Below the pieces are notes generated by a model. It saw only the letters and a list, made by a program, of their open reading frames with translations. It had not been told where the DNA came from and ran no database searches. Of a stretch of DNA of 64,000 bases, positions 42,075 through 51,279 are shown in pieces. Made by a program: the position numbers and the translations under genes. Every line of letters begins with the position of its first letter. The stretch's first letter is position 1. The stretch comes from Adiantum capillus-veneris (Eukaryota > Streptophyta > Polypodiopsida > Polypodiales > Pteridaceae). The stretch lies in assembly GCA_014529385.2 (NCBI GenBank), contig CM043960.1, positions 25,610,396-25,674,395 on the forward strand. Reading direction: 5' to 3'.

Positions 42075-44402
42075 TTATCCACTGTTGAGAGTTCCTCGTC
42101 GAAGAGTAATCCAGTTGTATAGAAACTTTTGGTTGCCATTGCTTCTTCTTTTTCTCTGGTTGTTGTTTACCTTTGTCTTGGATTCTTCCTTTGGAGTTGG
42201 CTCTGCTCCTTTGGTGAACTTAACTGATTGACTTTCACCTTCGTATTTGATAAGCACTGATTTAGAACTCCAGTCAATCATTGCATTGTATTGCTTCTGC
42301 CATGGTTGTCCTAGCAATAATGGATGTTGTGTAGCTTGGTCTTCAACCACGTAAAACATATGAGGATACACATACTGGTTAATCTGTATATGTAAAACTG
42401 TGCATCCGACAGTTTTGATTGAATTCTCAGAGTAACTCTTTAACTCTTGCTTGGCAGTTTGTAATTTAGTGTCATTTGTCAATTGTCTATACAAACTGAG
42501 TGAAAGTAGGTTAGTTTGAGCTCCTGAATCCAATAGTGCTCTGGCTTTGATTTGGTTGGTTCCTACTTTGCATTCAATGATGGGTTCTTCTTTGTCATTA
42601 TCCATTTCTGTTATACTGACTGCGTTTATTCGTATTGCTCCTTCATTGCGCTGTTTCTGACGCAGTAGTCTTCTTTTCTCCATTCTTTCCTTCGCCTCGG
42701 CTTGCGCTTCCTCCACAATCTTTTTCTTTTTCTGGACACGCAGCTTTTCTTGATGTATTTTGAGAAGCATGTCTTGGGTTAGCGGCAAAAGATACTTTTT
42801 CACTCTGCATCCACTAATCCAATTGGGCATTTCTTCTCCGTCTAATGTAGCAAGCTTGACGGCTCCACTTGGTGATAGATCTTTAATCACCAGAGGTCCC
42901 ATCCCTCGCTTTTTAAGCTTCTTAGCATGCTGTTTCAGAGTGTAAACTAGGACATAGTCCCCAACCTTAAACTCTTTAGTCCGCACATGCTTATCAAAAA
43001 ATTCCTTTTGTCGCCTTTTTTGAGCGTAGATAGAAGCTACTGCTTTTAGGCGAAGCTCGTCTAGCTTTTCCAGGTCATCTATTCTATCAGAAAGCTCGTG
43101 CCCTGTCCACTCTAGATCCTTAGCCACCCTTAAGGTTGAAATCAAGAATTCTATTGGTAAGATAGCATTTAGCCCAAAAACCATGTTATATGGGGTCGTT
43201 CCTATTGATGTTTTATATGCTACCCTATATGCCCATAATGTTGAATGCAACTTCTGGTCCCAGTCAGTTCTCGACTCAGATACAATCTTCGTAAGGACCG
43301 TGCATATGGTTTTGTTTGTTGCTTCAGCTTGTCCGTTTGCTTGTGGATGATACGGGGCTGATTTCCTATGGATTACCATGAATTCATCTAGAAGGATCTC
43401 TATCACTTCATTTATAAAATGTGTGCCTCGATCACTCACAATTTCTATTGGCAATCCATATCGTACAAAGACGTATTCATATAGAAATTGTGCCGTGGTC
43501 CTGGCATCTGCTTTTTGAGTTGCCTTTGCTTCGACCCACTTTGTTAGATAGTCTGTAGCCACAACGATGTATTGTGCATGAGTCTTATATGCAGGAGGTG
43601 AAATGGGTCCGACATAATCAATCCCCCATTTTGCAAAAGCTCTTGCCCCCATCATTGGTCTAAGCGGCATATCATCTCTTTTAAGTGGTACTTTGGTCCG
43701 CTGACAGTCATCACACCGTTTAACGTATTCCTCAGCGTCCATATGTAATGTTGGCCACCATATTCCTGCGGCTAAGACAAGTTTTGTTGTCTTATCACCT
43801 GAGAAATGGCCTCCACCTACTCCTCCATGAGCTTGCTCCAGGATTATCACATACTCAGACTCTGATGCGCAAATCCTAAGCTGGTTGTCTTTACCTCTCT
43901 TATAGAGTTGATCTCCTATTAAAGCGTAATCTCTAGCTTCTGTCTCTACAGATTTCTGACGAGCTTTTGACGTTCCTTCTGGGAAAGTTCTATTTGTGAG
44001 ATATTCAACAATATACTGACTCCATTCTGGAGCGATCATTATCTGATATAATGTCGAATACTCTGCTGGCGGTTTTGATGAACATACAATACATACAGTG
44101 ACATATTCATGTACGCTTTCTTTCATTCCTGGCCAATAGACTCCCAATTGTAACAAATTCCTATATGTGTTCCTTCTTGAACAATGAAATGCACATTCCT
44201 GAACATGTGCTTCGCGCAGATATATATTATATTCCTCAGGATTGATGCATAGTCGTAAAACATGATCATTTCCCAATTGATACAACCTTCCTGCAACCAA
44301 TTGAAGATTCTTGGATTGCTGAATAGCAATATGTTTCTGGTTGTATTCTCTTCTATCAAACTCTCCTCCATAGGTTAATAGGTAACGACATTTTGAGACC
44401 AC
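42075..44402 (-). CDS. pol: Giant element: tandem H2C2 modules, integrase, second protease
   Basis: 775 codons, overlapping the preceding frame by 28 bases with a -1 offset. Zinc-binding sites: H66, H73, C104, C107 and again H192, H199, C230, C233, exactly 126 residues apart. Other landmarks repeat with the same offset (LRLC 49-52 and LRIC 175-178; W90 and W216). The integrase core has D262, D324 and E360. The integrase C-terminal region (VGDYVLVYTLKQHAKKLKKR) ends near 550. After a coiled basic linker a retropepsin-like domain follows: D625-S-G in ARALLDSGAQTNLLSLSLY and the closing motif HPLLLGQPWQKQYNAMIDW. Having a protease downstream of integrase, with a first protease already upstream of RT, is not the usual gypsy layout. 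All catalytic residues look intact. Confidence 0.88.
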   Translation of the reverse strand: MVSKCRYLLTYGGEFDRREYNQKHIAIQQSKNLQLVAGRLYQLGNDHVLRLCINPEEYNIYLREAHVQECAFHCSRRNTYRNLLQLGVYWPGMKESVHEYVTVCIVCSSKPPAEYSTLYQIMIAPEWSQYIVEYLTNRTFPEGTSKARQKSVETEARDYALIGDQLYKRGKDNQLRICASESEYVIILEQAHGGVGGGHFSGDKTTKLVLAAGIWWPTLHMDAEEYVKRCDDCQRTKVPLKRDDMPLRPMMGARAFAKWGIDYVGPISPPAYKTHAQYIVVATDYLTKWVEAKATQKADARTTAQFLYEYVFVRYGLPIEIVSDRGTHFINEVIEILLDEFMVIHRKSAPYHPQANGQAEATNKTICTVLTKIVSESRTDWDQKLHSTLWAYRVAYKTSIGTTPYNMVFGLNAILPIEFLISTLRVAKDLEWTGHELSDRIDDLEKLDELRLKAVASIYAQKRRQKEFFDKHVRTKEFKVGDYVLVYTLKQHAKKLKKRGMGPLVIKDLSPSGAVKLATLDGEEMPNWISGCRVKKYLLPLTQDMLLKIHQEKLRVQKKKKIVEEAQAEAKERMEKRRLLRQKQRNEGAIRINAVSITEMDNDKEEPIIECKVGTNQIKARALLDSGAQTNLLSLSLYRQLTNDTKLQTAKQELKSYSENSIKTVGCTVLHIQINQYVYPHMFYVVEDQATQHPLLLGQPWQKQYNAMIDWSSKSVLIKYEGESQSVKFTKGAEPTPKEESKTKVNNNQRKRRSNGNQKFLYNWITLRRGTLNSG

Positions 44403-47400
44403 TTCGGTATCATTTCTATGTTGAACAAGTACGCGTCTGGCATGTCGTCATCTACTCCTATAGGGTCTTCTCCATTCGTCAATCGCGAAAGATGATCAGC
44501 TCTAAGATGTGTTTTTCCTTTCTTTACTACTACCGTGAAGTCGAATTCCAGTAAGATAATGAACCATCTCACTATTCTCCCGGTATTGCATGGTTTATTC
44601 ACTAGGTAGAGCAAGGCTTGGTGATCCGTAAAAAACACAAACTTGTTGGCTAGAAGATAATGCCGAAATTTCTTCACAGCATATATCATTCCTAATCCTT
44701 CTCGCTCTGTTGTGGTGTAATTCTTCTCTGCATTGTTGAGCTGTCGACTGGCGTAACAGATAGGAAAATCCATGTTTCCTTCTTCTGGCTGAGCCAGAAT
44801 GCATCCTATTGCATATGCCGAAGCATCTATATGCACATGGAATATCTTCTCCCAATCTGGTGATTTCAAGACTGGAGCAGTAATGAGTGCCTCTTTCAAT
44901 TTCTTGAATGATTCCTCACACTCCTCTGTCCATTCAAAGTTCACTATTAGCCTGTAAAGTGGTTGGCCTATTATAGCGTACATGTAAATGAATCGTCTAT
45001 AATATCCGCAATGTCCCATAAAGCTCTGTACTTGTTTCGCATTGGTTGGTCTAGGCATATCCACTATAACTTTTATCTTCTCTAAATCCGTGGATATTCC
45101 GTTTTGTGAGACAATATGTCCCAGAATTCTGCCCTGTCGGACCATAAACACACATTTCTCAGGATTGAGACAAATGCGATATGTCCTACATTTCTCAAAT
45201 ACTTTTCTTAGGTGTTCTAGATGCTCATCTCTCAGAAGAGAATGTACACATAAGTCATCCATGTATATTTCTAGAAACAACCTTAAGTATTCTTTGAAAG
45301 CATGCGTCATCAGCCTCTGGAAGGTTGCGGGAGCATTGGTTAGACCAAAAGGCATAACCCGATAAGCATAAATTCCCCACTCCGTTGCAAAAGCTGTTTT
45401 ATGTTGATCTTCCAGTGCTATGGCTAGCTGGTTATATCCTGAAAAACCATCAAGAAAGGAGTATGCTGTTTTCCCTGATACACGCTCTAGAACATGATCA
45501 GTTATCGGCAGGGGATAATTGTCCCTGATTGTTGCAGCATTCACTTTCTTTAAGTTGACACACACTCGGAGTTTTCCGTTCTTCTTGGGTACCACCACAA
45601 TCGGAGATACCCAATCGGTGTGTTCAATCTCGTATATGAATTCAGCTTCCATTAGCTTATCTATCTCTTCTTTGATTCGCTTAGCAAACGTATCATTATA
45701 TGTGTATGGTCTCTGTCTGCTAGGCTTTGCGTCTTGTTTTAGTGGGATTGTGTGTTGGCATATCGATGGGTCAACTCCCTTTAAGTCCTTATAAGACCAT
45801 GCAAACACATCCCTGTACTCTCTGAGAAGACTCAAAAGTCTCTCTTCCTCGCCTGGAGACAAATCTGTGGCTATGTACACCGGTCTAGGTGTCTCACCTG
45901 GAGCTGCTAAATCAACTTTTTTTGCATCCTCCGGTCCGTCATAAGATTCGTTCTCCCTTCTCTCTCGAATAGGTTGGGTTAATACCACCTTCCTATCCTC
46001 TATTGTGAATTTCCTGTAGTGAGAGGGAACATCCATGTTTTCCTTGATTTTGGCGTTTTCGTCCTCTCCACTCTCAATTTCTGTCGTCCAAACTTCTTTC
46101 AGAGTTTTCTTGAGCTCTCTGTACTTGTTTCTACGTTCTAACTTGGACTCCGTGTGTTCTCTGTTGCGCTTGTTCTTTTCTGATTTTTCTGTTTCAGTTT
46201 TCGTTTCATTCCTTTGAACTTGATTTCTTGAGCTTCTTTTGTCTTTTCGTAAGCTCTTTTGATCATTGCCTCTCATTCTTCCAGAAATCTTGTCCTTAAC
46301 ACAATCTTCCGCCTTTACTAGCATTAGGAATTGATTTTTTCCTCTTATTCTAGGCATCGGATTGGTTCTAACCCCCTTTGTTTTTCTCTTTGCTCTATAG
46401 CGTTTCTGGCGTTGTTTAGTTTGGTTCGGAAAATCATAAAATCGGACATCCGTTATAGTTTCTTCGTTTCCGCTTGAATTGTCCGTTGACTCGTTGTCTG
46501 CTTCATTTCCCCACTCTGGATGATCGGGAATGTCGTGAAACACCTCTTCTTCATCTTCCTTTTCCAGTGTATCGTTCTTTTCAGTTTCTTTTTCGAGTAC
46601 AGTTCTCAACATGAAGTACGGAACCACGTCGTACCCGTCCTTGTCGCAAAATTTTGTTGTGGGACCATCCGGAATTGCACAAACATCTAGGGTTGCTAGA
46701 ATGTGTGTCCATTCTAATGGTTCAAGCGTGTCCTCTGGAAAGGGTTCTCCTATATAAGTTTCGTCTTCGATAGCCCTTTCTAAAACATATTCTTCTCGCC
46801 TCAGACTTCCACATTTCGAGGCTCCACACATCCATAACTCCTTGGGCTTACCTAACCAAGCTGGAAATTCGGATCCCGCCAAAGTAGCTGAATCAAACTC
46901 CTCTACCGGTGTTCGGTTCACATCTTTGTAGCTATGGTCTTTCAGGTTCACACGTGTAGTGGTTTCCATATTTCTCAGGTATATGTGATCGTAGCCCCAA
47001 TCCTGGACCATTTTCAACTGTCTCATGAATGGTCTTCCCAGTATGATATCATAGTTATTCTCCTTGCCAAAATCGACAATAGCAAAAGTATGTTCGTATT
47101 CAATGCCGCAAGAAGTCACTACGACTTTCTCTAATAACCCCATAGGTTTCTCCATGTGTCCATCTGCTAATTGGAGTTTCAACCTAGTCTTCCTTATTGC
47201 TGGTTTCCCCCATTTTTTCCAGATTTCTTTTGTAGCAATGGCTACCCCAGCTCCGCTGTCTAGTATTGCCATCGTGTTCACTCCTTGGAATTCAACTGGT
47301 AAGGTTGTATTCCCCTCTTCACCTTCGCAATACTCTCCGACCTTGTTTAAGGGTACAGGCTTAGCGTTCTTTTGTGGTTTGCTCAGCTCTTGTATACCCT

Positions 47401-50400
47401 CTTGCAGTCTCGATGTTGGGTCTTTTATCCCAAATTTCTCCAAGCATTTTCCTACAGTGGTCCACATATGTGGTCTTAGCCTCAAAAGCTCAGCTAGAGT
47501 GATAGTGCATGTCACTGGTGTTGACAAGATCTCTATCAATCCTTGCGAGTCCATGACTTTTTCTGATGAGATTCTTCGTGAGGGAAGTGCTCTAATCTCG
47601 GATTTTGCTTCATACTCTCCTAAGTATGAAGGTAAGGTTTTCAGTGAATGAGGTTTGCTCTCCATTGTTCTAACAGAGCCCCCATCTCCCCAGTAAGATT
47701 GCAGATCCAAGTCCACTTGAGATCCTGCCTCAAATTCCACTATGGGAGGATTCCTGATGTCCTTTTCCCAATTTGTCTGATTAGCTTGGCAACTTAGCTC
47801 GTTTGCAAAGTTTGCCTCTCTCACTTGTTTCCAAAATTCATTGTAATCCTCATCTCTTCCGTAAGACCTCTGTATGACTGGATGAAAACTCTCTATCTCC
47901 TGATCGGTTGTGTTCAATACTATGCGGTCATCCTTGTGTGTATTTTCAGGCTTTTGTGCACTGGGAGTCTTTTCAGCTACCCGTGAAATGATAGTCTCTT
48001 GCTGAATTGGGTTTTCCGTTCCACAATTCATTGTTTCTCTTGGTGGTTCTAATAAGGCTTGTGCAGTCTCGATCATTCTCTGGCACATTTCAAGTCTCTG
48101 CTTTTCCAATTCCGCGTTTGGGTATGTCATCCACCTCTGTTCTTGTGTTTGGTTGTTCTTTAACCTAGCTTCGTAAGCTCTCATCAGTGCGTCCAATGGT
48201 TCGTGTACTTTGTCGACTAGCACTGATCCCCCTGAGCTTAAGCTCGTTGTTTCTTTGATACTCTTTTGTTTCGTTCTTTCCGGGCTCATCTCTCGTTTCC
48301 CGTTTTGACTCTCAAGTTTTTCTAATCTATCTTTAGTTCGCTTTAGTTCCTCAGCTAGAATAGCGTCTTCACGTTCTTTTCTCAACTTCATGCGTGCTTT
48401 TCTAGCTTTCCATGTGTTTCTCTGACTCCGCGGTCCTTGACTAACCACTTCAGTCGCTAACTTTCCATTCTCAGGTTCTCTAGTGGTTTTCTTAGCTTGA
48501 GCTCTAGTAACAACTTGCGTTGGTATCAGAGTTTCATTTTCAGACCCACTGCTGGTAGGAATAGTTTCTAGCATATTCAATGTCGTCTTTTGCACTTTGT
48601 TTGGATTCTTTGAACAATCCTCAATGAAGTGAGTAACCCCACACTCAGTGCAATAAGCGTTAATTCTAATGATTTCCGTATGTGGACAAACATTCATCAG
48701 ATGGTCACCTCCACACTTGTAACAGGGTCCTAGTGCTGGTCTTGGTCCCACTTGATTCGTCCTTTGTGGATAGGATGGTCTTTGTCCTGTTAACCCTCCA
48801 TGAGCTATGAACATCAATGTTCTTGCGTCCAAATTGTATCTCTCTTCATCAGAAGCACTTGTAACTGTTGGTATTCCAACATTCCCAATCATGCCCCATG
48901 GTTCTGGTTGTTTGGGTTCTTCTGGTGGGTAATACACAGTTGGAGACATGTGTGCACCAGATTCTTCATAATAGGCTTGAACAGGCACTAAGGCTTGTTC
49001 TTCCTGATTCTCTAAGGTTGGTGCATATCTAATGCCCACTGGTCTTGCTCCTGGTAAAGGTGGTTGTTGTCCCAATACCGGTTGCGGTCTTTCTATCCCC
49101 ATAGGTCCTGGTACATTTCCCGTTGGGTATCGAGGTACTGGATGTACTTGAGGTGGTGCTAATTGAGCAGGAGGTGCATACTGACGCTCCCTTACATACC
49201 CTTTGTTGTAATAGCACTCCTCTGTTGGATGGTTTGTCCATTTTTGTTCAATAGCACACCATTTCAGTGGTTTTGGCAATGGTTTTTGGTATGGTGCCAT
49301 CCTTTTTAGAGCATCTTCTATCATTTGCTCTACATTTGGCATGGTTGTTGTTTGAACATTCTTTTTAGTGGTAGTCTCGCTCACTACGGAGGAAGAGCTA
49401 CTGGATGCAAAATCTGTATCCGCTGACACCTCTCCATAAACCGTACAGTTATCCACTAAGTACAATGCTTCTCTCGTTACTTGCTCGAAACTTGTACAAG
49501 CTTTCAAGTGCAAGTCCTTCTTGAGAGTGTCGTTTCTCAGTCCCTCAATAAAGAGAACAGATAGTCTGTCATCTTGTGGTCGTTCACGTACTGGACATCT
49601 CTCAATGTATTGTTTGAAGCGAAGTGAAGCTTCCTTCACTTTTTCGTGTTCTCTCTGTTTAAAAGCATATATTTGTGAGACCGTATTGTGCTTAATCCCT
49701 CGTTTTGAGAATTCCTCAGCAAACTCTCTTAGCAAATGGTCAATGTCATGGAATCCCCCTATGTTCAGTGGTTGAAACCATGTCAATGCCGTACCTTCTA
49801 GAGTAAGACCAAATCCCTCGTATTGTGTATGGAAATCTGTTATCTGCTCAGCTCTTAAGACTTGCTTAAAGAGTGACACATGTGCATACGGATCTCCTGA
49901 ACCACCATACTTCTTTGGCATACACTTGGCTACTTGAGATGGTCTCATACGTCTATGGTCTGCTACCAATCTCATTGCTCCTGTGTCCCGGCTAAAGCTT
50001 TCTCTAGCATCATGGACTTCATGGGTTACCCTTGTCGGTTCCCCTGCCCTGAATCTACTACTAGGAGGTAAATGTGATGGTTCCGCTTCGAACCTTGGAC
50101 CTGGAGTGGTATATGTGGGGATTGGAACTGCACTACCTCGATTCGTATCCATTGACTCTCTGGAATGTAATGATCCCATTGGTCCGGGCTTCGAGTACTG
50201 AGGTTGACTGAAAGAGTCAGCAACCTGAGTTCTTTGTCCTCCTGTTGTCATTGGGTTTTGCACTCCATTTGTTGGTGCTGGTCTTTGTGAGCTAGAAGTA
50301 ACATAATACTGATGTAGTGGTCCCCCAAAGTATGTATATCCTTCTAATTCTTTCTTGCCCATTGTTGAGTATTGCCTCCCATACTTGTCGTAAGCGGCAA

Positions 50401-50599
50401 TTTTCACTTCCGATCCCTCTGTGTAGGTAAAGACATAAAGTCTTTTTTGGTCTGTCAACTCTCCGGTGTAGGGTTCTTCACATCTATAATAGAGATCTTG
50501 CTCCCCATTATTATATTTGTATAGCCCCACATAGATGTTATCAGTGTTGATCCTTGTAGTTTCATTCTCTCTTCTTAACCTCGCATCAGGTAAGTTCAT
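44375..50599 (-). CDS. pol: Giant element: gag, zinc knuckles, protease, RT, RNase H
   Basis: 2,074 codons without interruption. The gag core lies at about 215-390 (PSQVAKCMPKKYGGSGDPYA; LEGTALTWFQPL). Two zinc knuckles follow: C626-x2-C629-x3-H633-x4-C638 and C650-x2-C653-x3-H657-x4-C662. Protease has D1114-S-G (MAILDSGAGVAIA) and LGRPFMRQL. A long charged region separates protease from RT. RT has NGKLRVCVNLKKVN, FGLTNAPATF and YMDD at 1779-1782. RNase H has D1925, E1965, D1992 and D2035. It ends where the first H2C2 module begins. The start is uncertain: the frame is continuous with 50624-51112 except for one TAA. Confidence 0.92.
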   Translation of the reverse strand: MNLPDARLRRENETTRINTDNIYVGLYKYNNGEQDLYYRCEEPYTGELTDQKRLYVFTYTEGSEVKIAAYDKYGRQYSTMGKKELEGYTYFGGPLHQYYVTSSSQRPAPTNGVQNPMTTGGQRTQVADSFSQPQYSKPGPMGSLHSRESMDTNRGSAVPIPTYTTPGPRFEAEPSHLPPSSRFRAGEPTRVTHEVHDARESFSRDTGAMRLVADHRRMRPSQVAKCMPKKYGGSGDPYAHVSLFKQVLRAEQITDFHTQYEGFGLTLEGTALTWFQPLNIGGFHDIDHLLREFAEEFSKRGIKHNTVSQIYAFKQREHEKVKEASLRFKQYIERCPVRERPQDDRLSVLFIEGLRNDTLKKDLHLKACTSFEQVTREALYLVDNCTVYGEVSADTDFASSSSSSVVSETTTKKNVQTTTMPNVEQMIEDALKRMAPYQKPLPKPLKWCAIEQKWTNHPTEECYYNKGYVRERQYAPPAQLAPPQVHPVPRYPTGNVPGPMGIERPQPVLGQQPPLPGARPVGIRYAPTLENQEEQALVPVQAYYEESGAHMSPTVYYPPEEPKQPEPWGMIGNVGIPTVTSASDEERYNLDARTLMFIAHGGLTGQRPSYPQRTNQVGPRPALGPCYKCGGDHLMNVCPHTEIIRINAYCTECGVTHFIEDCSKNPNKVQKTTLNMLETIPTSSGSENETLIPTQVVTRAQAKKTTREPENGKLATEVVSQGPRSQRNTWKARKARMKLRKEREDAILAEELKRTKDRLEKLESQNGKREMSPERTKQKSIKETTSLSSGGSVLVDKVHEPLDALMRAYEARLKNNQTQEQRWMTYPNAELEKQRLEMCQRMIETAQALLEPPRETMNCGTENPIQQETIISRVAEKTPSAQKPENTHKDDRIVLNTTDQEIESFHPVIQRSYGRDEDYNEFWKQVREANFANELSCQANQTNWEKDIRNPPIVEFEAGSQVDLDLQSYWGDGGSVRTMESKPHSLKTLPSYLGEYEAKSEIRALPSRRISSEKVMDSQGLIEILSTPVTCTITLAELLRLRPHMWTTVGKCLEKFGIKDPTSRLQEGIQELSKPQKNAKPVPLNKVGEYCEGEEGNTTLPVEFQGVNTMAILDSGAGVAIATKEIWKKWGKPAIRKTRLKLQLADGHMEKPMGLLEKVVVTSCGIEYEHTFAIVDFGKENNYDIILGRPFMRQLKMVQDWGYDHIYLRNMETTTRVNLKDHSYKDVNRTPVEEFDSATLAGSEFPAWLGKPKELWMCGASKCGSLRREEYVLERAIEDETYIGEPFPEDTLEPLEWTHILATLDVCAIPDGPTTKFCDKDGYDVVPYFMLRTVLEKETEKNDTLEKEDEEEVFHDIPDHPEWGNEADNESTDNSSGNEETITDVRFYDFPNQTKQRQKRYRAKRKTKGVRTNPMPRIRGKNQFLMLVKAEDCVKDKISGRMRGNDQKSLRKDKRSSRNQVQRNETKTETEKSEKNKRNREHTESKLERRNKYRELKKTLKEVWTTEIESGEDENAKIKENMDVPSHYRKFTIEDRKVVLTQPIRERRENESYDGPEDAKKVDLAAPGETPRPVYIATDLSPGEEERLLSLLREYRDVFAWSYKDLKGVDPSICQHTIPLKQDAKPSRQRPYTYNDTFAKRIKEEIDKLMEAEFIYEIEHTDWVSPIVVVPKKNGKLRVCVNLKKVNAATIRDNYPLPITDHVLERVSGKTAYSFLDGFSGYNQLAIALEDQHKTAFATEWGIYAYRVMPFGLTNAPATFQRLMTHAFKEYLRLFLEIYMDDLCVHSLLRDEHLEHLRKVFEKCRTYRICLNPEKCVFMVRQGRILGHIVSQNGISTDLEKIKVIVDMPRPTNAKQVQSFMGHCGYYRRFIYMYAIIGQPLYRLIVNFEWTEECEESFKKLKEALITAPVLKSPDWEKIFHVHIDASAYAIGCILAQPEEGNMDFPICYASRQLNNAEKNYTTTEREGLGMIYAVKKFRHYLLANKFVFFTDHQALLYLVNKPCNTGRIVRWFIILLEFDFTVVVKKGKTHLRADHLSRLTNGEDPIGVDDDMPDAYLFNIEMIPKWSQNVVTY

Positions 50600-50623
50600 T
50601 ATTGGTGCTTTCTCCTCAAGTTC

Positions 50624-51112
50624 TTAATCTACTTTGGCTTTGGTGCCCATCAATCCCCACTTGTCCACAATGTTAGGATTTAGGACTACCAAGTACATGG
50701 TACCCTCGTCATCTAGATATCTATCTCCGCTATAGCTCACAGGCACTAAGTCCTTGAACTCACTAGGTCTCTCTTCTATCTTTACACAATAGCGGTCCAT
50801 TCCATCTTTGTAGATCTTGGCACCTTGCTCATTGTCGTATTGGTATTTTATGAATAATAGCTTCATTGTGGCGGAAGGGTTTGATGATCCTGCTGCCATA
50901 TTTTCTCTGTTGTTCAGGTTCAAGTGTTCCAAGTGTTCGGTGAAAATCTCGTAAGATCTCTCCGAAGAAGTATCAGAAACACTTCCTTCAAAGATCGGCT
51001 CTAATGGTTGCACCCAACTTTGGTTTACACTTCCCTCGGTTGATATGACACTTGCTTGTTCCCCTTGTTTTGGTTGGTTATTCTGGAGATTCCTGCCCGA
51101 TCTCAAATTCAT
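50624..51112 (-). CDS. gag: Giant element gag N-terminal part
   Basis: 162 codons from the ATG at 51112 (MNLRSGRNLQNNQPK). An L-R-S-G start is common in Athila/Tat-type gag. It is acidic and serine-rich in the middle and ends with a small domain (TMKLLFIKYQYDNEQGAKIY; RYLDDEGTMYLVVLNPN). A single TAA (50624-50626) separates it from the 2,074-codon frame; eight in-frame codons later comes the next ATG. Readthrough, reinitiation at that ATG, or a recent nonsense mutation would each explain the layout. Confidence 0.75.
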   Translation of the reverse strand: MNLRSGRNLQNNQPKQGEQASVISTEGSVNQSWVQPLEPIFEGSVSDTSSERSYEIFTEHLEHLNLNNRENMAAGSSNPSATMKLLFIKYQYDNEQGAKIYKDGMDRYCVKIEERPSEFKDLVPVSYSGDRYLDDEGTMYLVVLNPNIVDKWGLMGTKAKVD

Positions 51113-51279
51113 CAATTCCCCTAAAGGACTTTAACTTCTCCGTCTCGGCAATTTGTTTTCCCAAGTTTTTGTGGTCAAAATTGATCCAAACTGATTGATA
51201 CTTGGTCAATTGTTTAATCTTGTCAGTTGGACAACTTCTGTTTCATCAAGTGAGAATTTTGTTGCAGTTATGCTGAAAA

